The notes below the pieces were generated by a model. That model saw nothing but the letters and a program-made list of their open reading frames with translations, was not told the origin of the DNA and did no database searches. The position numbers and the translations under genes are program-made. A DNA stretch of 12,691 nt from positions 1-12,691 of the forward strand of contig JBQDBK010000025.1 in the NCBI GenBank assembly GCA_052090825.1, given 5' to 3'. Shown in pieces: positions 1 through 7,737 of the stretch. Origin of the DNA: JBQDBK01 sp052090825. GTDB taxonomy: Bacteria > Bacillota > Clostridia > Tissierellales > Peptoniphilaceae. Each line of letters begins with the position of its first letter. The first letter of the stretch is position 1.

Positions 1-7
1 ATACTTA

Positions 8-41
8 TTGGACGTAATTAATACTCTTTGAACGTGGTAAA
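8..41 (+). promoter_or_regulatory. Candidate AraC-type activator site (direct repeat pair) upstream of the first ABC pair
   Basis: Two imperfect direct repeats, TTGGACGTAATTAA at 8-21 and TTGAACGTGGTAAA at 28-41, agree at 10 of 14 positions and start 20 bp apart, about two helical turns. AraC-family activators commonly bind such paired repeats with one copy touching the -35. Related pairs beginning TTGGA occur before the other two promoters (3680 and 7703), and an AraC-type gene lies in the window. The assignment of regulator to site is inference; only the repeat pattern is seen. Confidence 0.4.
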
Positions 42-63
42 TAAATAATTTTTTTAGTAAGAT
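34..63 (+). promoter_or_regulatory. Candidate promoter P1 for the first exporter-fold ABC pair
   Basis: Aligned on the repeat pair, GTGGTA (34-39) falls where the -35 lies in the other two promoters, and TAAGAT (58-63) lies 18 nt further on, matching the TAAAAT of the third promoter at 5 of 6 bases. The poor -35 would fit an activator-dependent promoter. The start point would fall near 70, inside the Fur palindrome. An alternative is TTGATA (71-76), 17 nt, TATCTT (94-99), which places the Fur box on the -35. The sequence does not decide between them. Confidence 0.4.
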
Positions 64-99
64 AGATATATTGATAACCATTATCAATATATCTATCTT
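59..99. promoter_or_regulatory. Fur-like operator inside a perfect 19-bp-arm palindrome
   Basis: The core TTGATAACCATTATCAA (71-87) matches the classical Fur inverted repeat TGATAATNATTATCA at 14 of 15 positions (72-86). Around it the symmetry is perfect: 59-77 is the reverse complement of 81-99, with a 3-nt centre CCA. This is far longer than a Fur box needs. It may hold overlapping Fur dimers or act as an AT-rich hairpin in the leader. It lies 36 nt upstream of the first ABC start codon, so iron repression of that operon is inferred. Confidence 0.75.
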
Positions 100-134
100 T
101 ATTTTATATAAAATTAATTGGAAAGGTGATAAAT

Positions 135-1889
135 ATGGAAGGATTAAAGAAAGCTTTTAGCTATTCAAATGAACACAAGAAGAAAACTTTTTTAGCATTT
201 TTTCTTATTCTTTTAAGTGGAATTAGTGGAATAGTGCCATTTCTGTTGACATATGATCTTATATTGAAGTTTATAGAAAATGTTTCAATAGAGCTGGATT
301 ATTTACTGCTTATATCAGGGGGGATCATATTATCGTTATTTTTAAAGGGATTGTTCCTATATCAGGGATTAGATGCATCTCATCAAGTTGCATATGACAC
401 TCTTATGGAAATGAGAATAAAGTTTGTAGAAAAAATGAGGAAGATGCCTCTGGGGGAAATAAATAAAAAAGGTCTTGGAAGCTATAAAAAAAATCTAGTA
501 GAAGACATAGACTCTATAGAAATCCTATTAGCCCATGCAGTTCCAGAAGGAATACCTGCTCTTATAGTACCCTTGTTAGTTTTTATAGTAATATTTTTAA
601 CAGATTGGAGACTGGGGCTTCTCTCCCTTGGATCAATACCCTTTGGACTGATAGCAATGGCAGTTATGATGAAAATTGGAACAAAGAAAATGCCTGCTTA
701 TTTTAGAGCAAGGGAAGATATGAATAAGACCATAGTAGAGTATATAAATGGTATGGATGTAATTAAAATATTTGGAAGAACTACAGATTCATATGATAGG
801 TATAAAGATTCAGTAGAAGGAAATAGGGACTTTACCTTAGATTGGTTCAAAGAGTCTTGGACCTATATGGCATTGTACTCTGCGATACTTCCTTGTACAG
901 TATTGCTTCTTCTACCATTTGGCTTAAATATGTACTTAAATGGGAGCGTAGAGCTTGGGCAACTCATATTATCTATTATGCTAGCAATGAGTGTAGGAGG
1001 ACCCTTGACTAGGGTAATAGAATTTGTTCCTGCAATAATACAACTTGGATATAAGATTGACGAACTAGAGAAAACTTTCCAGGGATCTGGATTAAAAGAA
1101 GGAAAAGAAAAATTAGTAATAAAAAATCACGACATAGAATTTGAAAATGTAACTTTTGCATATGAAGAAGAAGAGGTAATTAAAGATATAAGCTTTACAC
1201 TGCAACAAAATACACTAACAGCTATAGTTGGAGAATCGGGAAGTGGCAAGTCAACACTTGCAAAACTATTAGTACATTTTTGGGATATAAAAAAAGGTAA
1301 AATAAAGATAGATGGGAAAAATATAAACAAATTTTCAGTATCGGATTTAATGGAAGAGATAAGCTATGTATCTCAGGATACCTTTCTATTTGATCAAAGT
1401 GTCCTAGAAAACATAAGGATAGGTAGGGTTGATGCAAGCGATGAAGAAGTCTATGAGGCTGCAAAACTTGCCCAGGCTCATGACTTTATATTGGAAATGG
1501 AAGATGGATATGCTAGCAAGGCAGGAGATTCTGGAGACAAATTGTCAGGCGGTCAAAAGCAAAGGATAACAATAGCTAGAGCAATTTTAAGAGACTCACC
1601 TATAGTAATAATGGATGAAGCAACAGCCTTTACCGATCCAGAAAATGAAGATAAGATTCAGGAGGCTTTGAGTAAGCTTATTGCTGGAAAAACTGTATTA
1701 GTAATTGCCCATAGGCTTTCTACAATAGTTGATGCAGATAATATATTAGTGATAGAAAATGGAAGACTAACGGGACAAGGAAAACACGAGTCGCTTCTAG
1801 AAAAAAATAATAAATACAAAGAACTATGGAATTCTCATTTAAAATCTATGGATTGGTCTATAGAAGTAAAGGAGGGAGAAGATGTTTAG
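135..1889 (+). CDS. Exporter-fold ABC transporter subunit (TMD-NBD), YbtPQ/IrtAB-like, first pair subunit A
   Basis: Membrane-embedded half-transporter, 584 aa, expected to pair with the protein encoded next. Residues 1-310 hold hydrophobic segments of a six-helix type IV ABC fold (about 18-40, 55-76, 137-156, 160-180, 247-267, 272-290). The ATPase domain, about 333-584, is complete: Walker A GESGSGKST (366-374), Q-loop Q414, signature LSGGQ (470-474), Walker B ending D494-E495, H-loop H526. Residues 494-504, DEATAFTDPEN, are of the kind found in siderophore importers of this fold. A GTG in frame at 126 would lengthen it by three residues, but that GTG lies within the ribosome site AAAGGTGAT (122-130), so ATG 135 is preferred. 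The Fur-type operator upstream and the ECF genes downstream suggest import of an iron chelate; a multidrug or peptide exporter is the alternative. The stop overlaps the next start by 8 nt, implying translational coupling. Confidence 0.9.
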   Translation: MEGLKKAFSYSNEHKKKTFLAFFLILLSGISGIVPFLLTYDLILKFIENVSIELDYLLLISGGIILSLFLKGLFLYQGLDASHQVAYDTLMEMRIKFVEKMRKMPLGEINKKGLGSYKKNLVEDIDSIEILLAHAVPEGIPALIVPLLVFIVIFLTDWRLGLLSLGSIPFGLIAMAVMMKIGTKKMPAYFRAREDMNKTIVEYINGMDVIKIFGRTTDSYDRYKDSVEGNRDFTLDWFKESWTYMALYSAILPCTVLLLLPFGLNMYLNGSVELGQLILSIMLAMSVGGPLTRVIEFVPAIIQLGYKIDELEKTFQGSGLKEGKEKLVIKNHDIEFENVTFAYEEEEVIKDISFTLQQNTLTAIVGESGSGKSTLAKLLVHFWDIKKGKIKIDGKNINKFSVSDLMEEISYVSQDTFLFDQSVLENIRIGRVDASDEEVYEAAKLAQAHDFILEMEDGYASKAGDSGDKLSGGQKQRITIARAILRDSPIVIMDEATAFTDPENEDKIQEALSKLIAGKTVLVIAHRLSTIVDADNILVIENGRLTGQGKHESLLEKNNKYKELWNSHLKSMDWSIEVKEGEDV

Positions 1890-3630
1890 TATAGTTAAAA
1901 GAATGATAGATTTTTCTGGAAAATATAGTGGAAACTTAAAGGGAGCTATAGTAATAAGCATCTTAGAAGCTATAACTATAAATACTCCAATTCTTTTTGT
2001 ATTATATGGGCTCTTAAAGATAAATGAAGGCTCACTTTCGCGAGTGGATATATGGATAGTTGGGATAGGTTTAGTTCTTAGTGTAGCTTTAAGGGCCATA
2101 TTTAGAAGATTGATAGATGGAATGCAAAGTGGAACAGGCTACAAGATATTTGCAGATGAAAGAATGAAACTTGGGGATTATTTAAAAAAGCTTCCCATGG
2201 GATATTTCACAGAAGGGAATATCGGAAATATAAGTGCTGTCTTATCTTCAGATATAGACTTTGTAGAAGAACATGGAATGCAAACCTTATCTAAAATAGT
2301 TTCTGGATCATTGGGAGTGATAATAAGTGCCATAGTCCTAACCATAGTAGACTATAGGATTGGTATAGTGGTTGCCTTGACAGTAGTAGTGTCTTTTGTA
2401 GTGTTAAATAGAATAGTTAAAAAGTCTAAGAAGTCTTCACTTGAAAAACAAGAAGTTCAATCAGATTTAGTAAAATCTGTAATAGAGTATGTCAAAGGGA
2501 TTTCTGTTATAAAAGCCTTTAACCTAGAGGGACAAAGATCAAAATCTACACATAAGAGTTTTAAAGATGCTAGAGATTCTCTTATAAATTTTGAAAAGAG
2601 AATGGTCCTTCCTATGATAGTTTTAGATGGAATAATTGCTGTGGGAACTGGGATTTCTATTTTTTTAGCTGCTTATTTTGTATTTGAAGGGAGTATGGAT
2701 CTCCCCTTTGCTTTTATGATTATGATATTTATTTATCAGCTCTTTATACCTCTTAGAGCTTTACCAGCTCATCTTGCTATGAGTTCGATAATGGAAGCTA
2801 GTTTAGACAGGTATGAAAAATTGATGAGAGAAGAGACAATAAAAGATAGCAATAAAAAAGTAAACTTAGATAGCTTTGATATAGAATTTCAAGATGTTCA
2901 TTTCTCATATGAAAAGGAAGAAGTTTTAAAAGGGGTTAACTTTAAAGCAGAAGAAAATACTATGACAGCCCTTGTTGGAGATTCTGGATGTGGAAAAACG
3001 ACAATAGCAAATCTAATAGCCAGACTTTGGGATATAGATTCAGGAACTATAAAGGTTGGTGGAATAGATATAAGAGATATGTCTATAGAAAGTCTATTAG
3101 AAAATATAAGTATGGTATTTCAAAGAGTCTATCTTTTTAACGATACTGTTGAAAAGAACATCAAATTTGCAAATCCACAAGCAAGCCATGAAGAAGTGGT
3201 TGAAGTTTGCAAAAAAGCAAGATGCCACAACTTTATTATAGGCCTACCAGAAGGATATGACACAGTAATAGGTGAAGCAGGTTCTACACTTTCAGGAGGA
3301 GAAAAACAGAGGATATCAATAGCCAGAGCAATGTTAAAAGATGCAGATATAATACTCTTAGATGAAGCAACTGCAAGTATTGATCCTGATAATGAAAGAT
3401 ATATACAAGAAGCTATAAATGAATTAGTAAAAAACAAGACACTGATTGTAATAGCCCATAAACTTTCTACTATAAAAAATGCAGATAAAATACTTGTAAT
3501 AGATGAAGGAAAGGTAGTGGAAGAAGGCGAACACAAAGAGCTTATAGAGAGAAAAGGTAAATACTACGATTTTTGGCAAAAAAGACTCCAGTCAAGGAGC
3601 TGGAAAATAGGGGCTAGAAAAGCGCTTTGA
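1882..3630 (+). CDS. Exporter-fold ABC transporter subunit (TMD-NBD), YbtPQ/IrtAB-like, first pair subunit B
   Basis: Second half of the first heterodimeric transporter, 582 aa, with N-terminal membrane helices (about 20-45, 56-75, 137-157, 160-178, 243-267, 273-291) and a complete ATPase domain. Visible motifs are Walker A GDSGCGKTT (366-374), Q414, signature LSGGE (470-474), Walker B D494-E495 and H526. These sit at the same residue numbers as in its partner, so the two are full-length paralogues. Both catalytic sites look intact, unlike exporter heterodimers with one degenerate site. The start ATG 1882 follows AAAGGAGGG (1868-1876) and overlaps the upstream gene by 8 nt. The C terminus ends in a Ser-x-x-Trp-Lys-Ile-Gly-type tail (about 570-577) also seen in the third ABC protein of the window. 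The family includes drug, peptide and siderophore transporters; iron-chelate uptake is inferred from the Fur boxes and neighbours. Confidence 0.9.
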   Translation: MFSIVKRMIDFSGKYSGNLKGAIVISILEAITINTPILFVLYGLLKINEGSLSRVDIWIVGIGLVLSVALRAIFRRLIDGMQSGTGYKIFADERMKLGDYLKKLPMGYFTEGNIGNISAVLSSDIDFVEEHGMQTLSKIVSGSLGVIISAIVLTIVDYRIGIVVALTVVVSFVVLNRIVKKSKKSSLEKQEVQSDLVKSVIEYVKGISVIKAFNLEGQRSKSTHKSFKDARDSLINFEKRMVLPMIVLDGIIAVGTGISIFLAAYFVFEGSMDLPFAFMIMIFIYQLFIPLRALPAHLAMSSIMEASLDRYEKLMREETIKDSNKKVNLDSFDIEFQDVHFSYEKEEVLKGVNFKAEENTMTALVGDSGCGKTTIANLIARLWDIDSGTIKVGGIDIRDMSIESLLENISMVFQRVYLFNDTVEKNIKFANPQASHEEVVEVCKKARCHNFIIGLPEGYDTVIGEAGSTLSGGEKQRISIARAMLKDADIILLDEATASIDPDNERYIQEAINELVKNKTLIVIAHKLSTIKNADKILVIDEGKVVEEGEHKELIERKGKYYDFWQKRLQSRSWKIGARKAL

Positions 3631-3679
3631 TTAAGATAATAAAAAGATTAGAAAATAGCATTGTCAAATTATCGATTTC

Positions 3680-3714
3680 TTGGAGCATAAATAATACCTC
3701 TCGGGATTGACAAT
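3680..3714 (+). promoter_or_regulatory. Candidate AraC-type site with conserved upstream block before the ECF operon
   Basis: TTGGAGCATAAATA (3680-3693) and the weaker TCGGGATTGACAAT (3701-3714) start 21 bp apart, and the second overlaps the -35. The 16-mer GGAGCATAAATAATAC (3682-3697) recurs exactly before the third promoter (7705-7720), with the same 9-nt distance to the Fur box in both. A conserved block directly upstream of a -35 is where an activator would bind. The repeat match is imperfect, so the regulator is inference. Confidence 0.45.
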
Positions 3715-3735
3715 CATTATCAATAACTATATAAT
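3707..3735 (+). promoter_or_regulatory. Promoter P2 of the ECF operon with Fur box on the -35
   Basis: TTGACA (3707-3712) and TATAAT (3730-3735) are both perfect sigma-A hexamers with a 17-nt spacer. The 17-mer TTGACAATCATTATCAA (3707-3723) overlaps the -35 and spacer and matches the 15-bp Fur consensus at 14 positions (3708-3722). Fur bound here would exclude RNA polymerase directly. The start point near 3742 gives a leader of about 33 nt before ATG 3775. Confidence 0.8.
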
Positions 3736-3774
3736 AGCAGTAATTATAACTATATTGTATAAGGAGTGAAGTTT

Positions 3775-4356
3775 ATGGAAACTAAAAAATTACAAACAAA
3801 GGATTTTATAAATGTGGGTGTTTTCACAGCAATTTATTTTGTGATATTCTTTGCTGTCGGTATGTTGGGATATATACCAATACTTTATGTATTGATTCCT
3901 TTTATCGCACCAGTTATTTCCGGAATACCTTTTATGCTTTTTCTGACAAGAGTTAAAAAATTTGGAATGGTTACAATAATGGGGACTATTGTAGGAACAC
4001 TTATGACTCTAACAGGACATACATATCTGCCAGCAATATTTGGTTTTGTGTTTGGACTTTTAGCTGACTTAATCTTTAAGGCAGGCAAATATAAAAGCAA
4101 AAAGCTTTCATATCTGGGATACGGTGTCTTTAGTCTTTGGTTAATGGGTATTTTAGCTCCTTTTTGGATTATGAAAGATTCTTTTGAAAATATGATGTTA
4201 GATAGTATGGGTGTAGACTATACCAAAACAGTCATGGACTTATTTTCCAATATTGCTTGGACTTTTCCTATAATGACATTTTTGGGAGGTATGATAGGTG
4301 CGTTTTTAGGATTTACAATGCTTAAGAAACACTTTAAGAAAGCAGGTATTGCTTAA
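3775..4356 (+). CDS. ECF transporter S component, MptD (Trep_Strep) family
   Basis: Predicted substrate-binding membrane subunit of an energy-coupling factor transporter, 193 aa, the usual length for S components. Hydrophobic segments lie at about 11-31, 34-57, 63-80, 85-102, 112-133 and 159-183, giving the expected six helices. The N-terminal pattern (KDFINVGVFTAIYFVIFF) is one I recognise from the MptD/Trep_Strep family. ATG 3775 follows AAGGAG (3761-3766). An in-frame GTG at 3766 begins at the last base of that ribosome site and is rejected as start. The T and A subunits follow, so this is a self-contained module, while many S components are orphans sharing one EcfAAT. The substrate is not readable from sequence; the Fur promoter suggests an iron- or metal-linked compound rather than a vitamin. 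Confidence 0.85.
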   Translation: METKKLQTKDFINVGVFTAIYFVIFFAVGMLGYIPILYVLIPFIAPVISGIPFMLFLTRVKKFGMVTIMGTIVGTLMTLTGHTYLPAIFGFVFGLLADLIFKAGKYKSKKLSYLGYGVFSLWLMGILAPFWIMKDSFENMMLDSMGVDYTKTVMDLFSNIAWTFPIMTFLGGMIGAFLGFTMLKKHFKKAGIA

Positions 4357-4376
4357 AGTTTGGGAGGATTTAACTT

Positions 4377-5102
4377 ATGGAAAATACTTATATAAGAGTA
4401 ATTTCAGAGGAGAATATGATAAAGCTTGATCCAAGGAGTAAAATATTAATTTTACTCCTTATGAATATAATGGCATTTACAACTGATACTTGGTATATAA
4501 TGGCTCTTTTAGGGAGTATTCCTTTATCACTTTTAGTTTTAAATAAAAGATATCTTTTAGCCTTTTTTTGTGGTTTAATATACGCTATTTCATTGCTTGC
4601 TTATGTGTTTATGCTTGATACAGGCTTTACTATCCTAAGCATAATTGTAGCCATGATTACAAGTGTAATTTGCCGAATGGGGCCAGGTCTTTTGATGGGA
4701 TATTACTTGCTAACTACAACTACAGTAAGTGAGCTTATTTCATCAATGGAAAGGATGCATCTTCCAAATGGGATAATCATTCCCATTTCAGTTATGTTTA
4801 GATTTTTTCCTACCATCAAAGAAGAAGCCTCATCTATTAATGATGCAATGAGGATGCGAGGGATTCAACTGGGAAAATCAAAAGATGGATTGATCGCGGT
4901 GTTAGAATATAGGCTTGTTCCTCTTCTTATATCTACTGTTAAAATAGGAGAAGAACTATCTTGCTCAGCACTTACAAGAGGGCTAGGTTCCTCAGGCAAG
5001 AGAACTAATATTTGTAAGATTGGTTTTGGAATAACAGATATGATTTATATAGTCTTTGTTTTAGCTGTATTTACATTGTTTATATTTACAAAGGGAGTAT
5101 AA
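4377..5102 (+). CDS. ecfT: ECF transporter T component (transmembrane coupling subunit)
   Basis: EcfT/CbiQ-type membrane protein, 241 aa, linking the S component to the ATPases. Hydrophobic stretches at about 25-38, 40-55, 60-79, 84-97, 103-115 and 219-238 surround a cytoplasmic helical part. It carries two coupling motifs of the A-R-G type, degenerate here: MRMRG (158-162) and ALTRG (198-202), each with the Arg-Gly that docks onto the ATPase grooves. ATG 4377 follows GGGAGGA (4362-4368), 20 nt after the S gene stop. The next gene starts 3 nt after its stop, so all three are one operon. The family is well supported; the substrate is unknown. Confidence 0.88.
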   Translation: MENTYIRVISEENMIKLDPRSKILILLLMNIMAFTTDTWYIMALLGSIPLSLLVLNKRYLLAFFCGLIYAISLLAYVFMLDTGFTILSIIVAMITSVICRMGPGLLMGYYLLTTTTVSELISSMERMHLPNGIIIPISVMFRFFPTIKEEASSINDAMRMRGIQLGKSKDGLIAVLEYRLVPLLISTVKIGEELSCSALTRGLGSSGKRTNICKIGFGITDMIYIVFVLAVFTLFIFTKGV

Positions 5103-5105
5103 GAT

Positions 5106-6566
5106 ATGATTAATTTAGAAGGAGTTTCTTTTAGATATGAAAATTCTATAAGTGATAATGAAATCAGGAATATAAACCTTAATATAAAAAAGGGTGAGGT
5201 GGTTTTGTTATGTGGAGAGTCAGGCTGTGGTAAGACAAGCTTAACACGCCTTATAAATGGTTTGATTCCCAATTATTTTCCTGGGGACTTGTCTGGAAAG
5301 ATTGAAATTGATGGACAGGATGTAGCGAAACTATCCTTAGAAGAAATTTCAAAAAAAGTGGGAAGCGTTTTTCAAAATCCTAGATCCCAGTTTTATTGTA
5401 TGGATACCAATTCAGAGCTTGCTTTTGAATGTGAAAACCAAGGTCTACCAGTAGATGATATTTTACAGCGTATAGAATTAACTGTTTCCCACCTACACAT
5501 TGAAGATTTAATGAATAGAAATATATTTAAAATTTCAGGTGGTGAAAAGCAAAAAATTGCATGTGCATGTATTCATACATCTTCTCCAGAAGTTATAGTA
5601 CTTGATGAACCATCTTCAAATCTTGATTCACAAGCAACAAAATCTTTAGGTAAAATTATAAAACACTGGAAAGATGAAGGTAAAACCATAATACTAGCTG
5701 AACATAGACTTCATTATCTAAAGGACATAGCAGACCGTATGATTTTTATGAAAGATGGGGAAATAGAAAGAGAATTTAAGATGGATGATGCTAAAAAATT
5801 AGAATCAGATGAACTAGCCTCAATGGGTTTAAGAACATTGAAGGTTAAAGACTTGAAACTAGAAGGTCAAAATACAAACATTGAAGATCGAGAAATAGAG
5901 CTATTAGACTTTTGTTATTCATTTAAGAAGGATGAAAAAGTTTTAGATATAGAAAAGCTGAATCTACCAAAGGGTAAAATAATAGGACTTATAGGGCATA
6001 ATGGAGCAGGAAAGACAACATTTGGTAGATGTCTTTGTGGACTAAACAAGAAATTCAAAGGAAAGATTAGGCTAGGCAAAGATACCTTTAAAAAGAAAGA
6101 ATGCATCCAAAATGCCTATATGGTAATGCAGGATGTAAACCATCAACTATTCACAGAAAGTGTAGTAGAGGAAGTTTCCCTAAGTATGAAAGAAGATGAT
6201 GAGAAAAGAGTAAAGGAGATACTCCAAAGTTTAAACCTATCACAGATGGAAGAACTTCATCCCATGTCGCTTTCGGGAGGACAAAAGCAGAGAGTTGCCA
6301 TAGCAAGTGCCATAGCATCTGAAAGAGAGATTATCGTCTTTGACGAACCCACAAGCGGGCTAGACCTAAAACATATGATACATGTAGCAGAAAATCTAAT
6401 AAAACTTAAAGATATGGGTAAAACAATTTTGATAATAACACATGATTTAGAGTTAATATTAAGGACTTGTGAATATATTGTCCATATGGAGAGTGGAAAG
6501 ATAGAAAAATCTTATTTTTTAGATGAGAAGACTAGTTATAAACTTAAAGATTTCTTTATAGAGTGA
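5106..6566 (+). CDS. ECF transporter energizing subunit, two fused ATPase domains
   Basis: Cytoplasmic double ABC ATPase, 486 aa, supplying both EcfA-type domains in one chain, as in YkoD/CbiO-like fusions. First domain (about 1-225): Walker A GESGCGKTS (37-45), Q90, signature ISGGE (143-147), Walker B LDEP (166-169), H200. Second domain (about 264-486): Walker A GHNGAGKTT (297-305), Q342, signature LSGGQ (389-393), FDEP (412-415), H446. All key residues are intact in both halves; the linker (about 226-263) is charged. ATG 5106 uses GGGAG (5093-5097), which lies at the end of the ecfT coding region, giving tight coupling. With the S and T genes it forms a complete four-domain ECF importer. 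The fused form makes it independent of a housekeeping EcfA1/A2 pair. Confidence 0.9.
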   Translation: MINLEGVSFRYENSISDNEIRNINLNIKKGEVVLLCGESGCGKTSLTRLINGLIPNYFPGDLSGKIEIDGQDVAKLSLEEISKKVGSVFQNPRSQFYCMDTNSELAFECENQGLPVDDILQRIELTVSHLHIEDLMNRNIFKISGGEKQKIACACIHTSSPEVIVLDEPSSNLDSQATKSLGKIIKHWKDEGKTIILAEHRLHYLKDIADRMIFMKDGEIEREFKMDDAKKLESDELASMGLRTLKVKDLKLEGQNTNIEDREIELLDFCYSFKKDEKVLDIEKLNLPKGKIIGLIGHNGAGKTTFGRCLCGLNKKFKGKIRLGKDTFKKKECIQNAYMVMQDVNHQLFTESVVEEVSLSMKEDDEKRVKEILQSLNLSQMEELHPMSLSGGQKQRVAIASAIASEREIIVFDEPTSGLDLKHMIHVAENLIKLKDMGKTILIITHDLELILRTCEYIVHMESGKIEKSYFLDEKTSYKLKDFFIE

Positions 6567-6615
6567 GGGAGAAGATTCCTATACTAATTGTAACTCAATC
6601 ATTAGGAGTGATATT

Positions 6616-7620
6616 ATGGAAGATAAAAAATATATAAATCAAGTATATTTTGAAAATATAGGAAAAAGATATTTCAGAGAAATGATTAACAGACCTACAA
6701 GAATATCCTATGAGGTAAATGATGATATAGGAAGTGGTAGTATAAATAGAGTAATATTAAACAAGGGTTTAGAATTTACTTATAATGAAAATTTTACAGC
6801 ACATTCTCAAATGTTAGATAAGGAAATAGAAAATAAAAAGTTTTTTGAAATAAGCTACTGTATGGAAGGGGAAGGAATCTTAAATCTACTTACTAGTAAT
6901 GAAAAGATAGAGATGAAAAAGGGACAATTGAATTTTCATACAAATAAAAACATCTGTGATGAAGAAGGATATATTTTCGATATGAAAAACTACACTGGAG
7001 TTGGGATTTGCTTAGACAATGATATTCTTAGAAAACAATTTTTCCCTGGATGTGAAGATTGTATGATAAAAGAATGGGAAAAAGATTTAGATTTTATCTT
7101 TGGAGAGGCAAACTCTTATTCTATAGAAGCGCCTCAGTGTATAGTCTGGGATATAAAATGTCTACTATCCTATGATTATGAATTTAAAAACATATCAACC
7201 CTACTTTTATGTCAGAGTAAATTGATGGAGATAATATCTAAGAGTGTAAACTACGCTATAAACAAAAGAAAAATTATAAATCTAAATAGTGGGGACAGAG
7301 ATTATATAATTAAAGCCAAAAATATATTAACACAAAACATAATTTCTCCACCAACCATAGAAGAATTATCAAAAGAATGCAATGTAAATACCTATAAACT
7401 AAAAAAAGGATTTAAAGAATTGTTTGATGATACACCCATGGGATATTTGAGAGAAATTCGTATGAATAAAGGAAAATACCTCCTAGAAAATACAGAAGAA
7501 TCCATATCAAATATAGCAAGTATAGTAGGGTATCAAAATCCAAGCAAGTTTTCACAAGCATTTAAGGTCAATTTCAATATGACACCTAGTGAGTACAGAA
7601 AAGTTAATAGAAATATATAA
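6616..7620 (+). CDS. AraC-family transcriptional regulator, possibly YbtA-like
   Basis: DNA-binding regulator, 334 aa. The C-terminal AraC domain (about 230-332) has two helix-turn-helix units: 248-270 around IEELSKECNVNTYKLKKGF and 296-320 around SISNIASIVGYQNPSKFSQAF, ending in the conserved TPSEYR (323-328). The N-terminal part (about 1-220) is a probable ligand-sensing region unlike the simple AraC cupin and is cysteine-bearing (C82, C114, C132, C146, C149, C175, C182, C199), including Cys-Glu-Asp-Cys at 146-149. ATG 6616 follows TAGGAG (6603-6608), 49 nt after the ATPase gene, and no convincing promoter is seen in that gap, so it is likely co-transcribed from the Fur promoter at 3707. 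In siderophore loci such regulators (YbtA, PchR, AlcR) bind the ferric siderophore and activate uptake genes. That role here is inferred from location and from the repeat pairs at the three promoters. Confidence 0.88.
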   Translation: MEDKKYINQVYFENIGKRYFREMINRPTRISYEVNDDIGSGSINRVILNKGLEFTYNENFTAHSQMLDKEIENKKFFEISYCMEGEGILNLLTSNEKIEMKKGQLNFHTNKNICDEEGYIFDMKNYTGVGICLDNDILRKQFFPGCEDCMIKEWEKDLDFIFGEANSYSIEAPQCIVWDIKCLLSYDYEFKNISTLLLCQSKLMEIISKSVNYAINKRKIINLNSGDRDYIIKAKNILTQNIISPPTIEELSKECNVNTYKLKKGFKELFDDTPMGYLREIRMNKGKYLLENTEESISNIASIVGYQNPSKFSQAFKVNFNMTPSEYRKVNRNI

Positions 7621-7662
7621 TATGTATGTATTCAAATTTCAATGTTTATAGATAAATTCGAT

Positions 7663-7703
7663 TATAACCTCAATCTAAATATAGGACTGAGGTTATATCT
7701 TTT
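7663..7703 (+). terminator. Candidate intrinsic terminator after the AraC gene
   Basis: TATAACCTCA (7663-7672) pairs perfectly with TGAGGTTATA (7688-7697) across a 15-nt loop, followed by TCTTTT (7698-7703). It lies 43 nt after the AraC stop and just before the third promoter block, the right place to end the ECF-AraC transcript. The stem has only four GC pairs and the T-run is short, so efficiency is uncertain. Confidence 0.55.
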
Positions 7704-7737
7704 AGGAGCATAAATAATACTCTTTGGAGTTGATAAT
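7703..7737 (+). promoter_or_regulatory. Candidate AraC-type site before the third Fur promoter
   Basis: TAGGAGCATAAATA (7703-7716) and TTGGAGTTGATAAT (7724-7737) start 21 bp apart, the second running into the -35. The inner 16-mer GGAGCATAAATAATAC (7705-7720) is identical to 3682-3697, with the same 9-nt distance to the Fur box. This is the second copy of a conserved upstream module. The binding protein is inferred. Confidence 0.45.

Larger units (their letters stand above)
3631..3774. other. Intergenic region carrying the second Fur promoter; no clear terminator
   Basis: This 144-nt gap between the first ABC pair and the ECF genes has no credible reading frame. I see no GC-rich hairpin with a T-run after 3630, so read-through from the first operon is possible. 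ATTGTCAA (3660-3667) is the complement of TTGACAAT (3707-3714), but the 39-nt loop makes a functional hairpin doubtful. The remainder holds the activator-like repeats, Fur box and promoter listed separately. Confidence 0.6.

Noticed and set aside
126..134. GTG start giving a 587-aa first ABC protein
   Set aside because: The GTG lies within the ribosome site AAAGGTGAT; ATG 135 has proper spacing.
3129..3536. Open minus-strand frame of 135 codons
   Set aside because: It lies opposite the conserved ATPase domain of the second ABC gene and shows no family features; it is a shadow of strong coding bias. The same applies to the other antisense frames in the ABC, ECF and transposase genes.
3660..3714. 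ATTGTCAA/TTGACAAT inverted repeat as a terminator after the second ABC gene
   Set aside because: The 39-nt loop and lack of a T-run make it unlikely; the right arm is explained by the Fur box/-35.
3766..3774. GTG start for the S component
   Set aside because: It overlaps the AAGGAG ribosome site of ATG 3775.
6567..6615. Separate promoter for the AraC gene (TATACT-like at 6588-6593)
   Set aside because: No -35 at suitable spacing; the 49-nt gap is more simply within the ECF operon.
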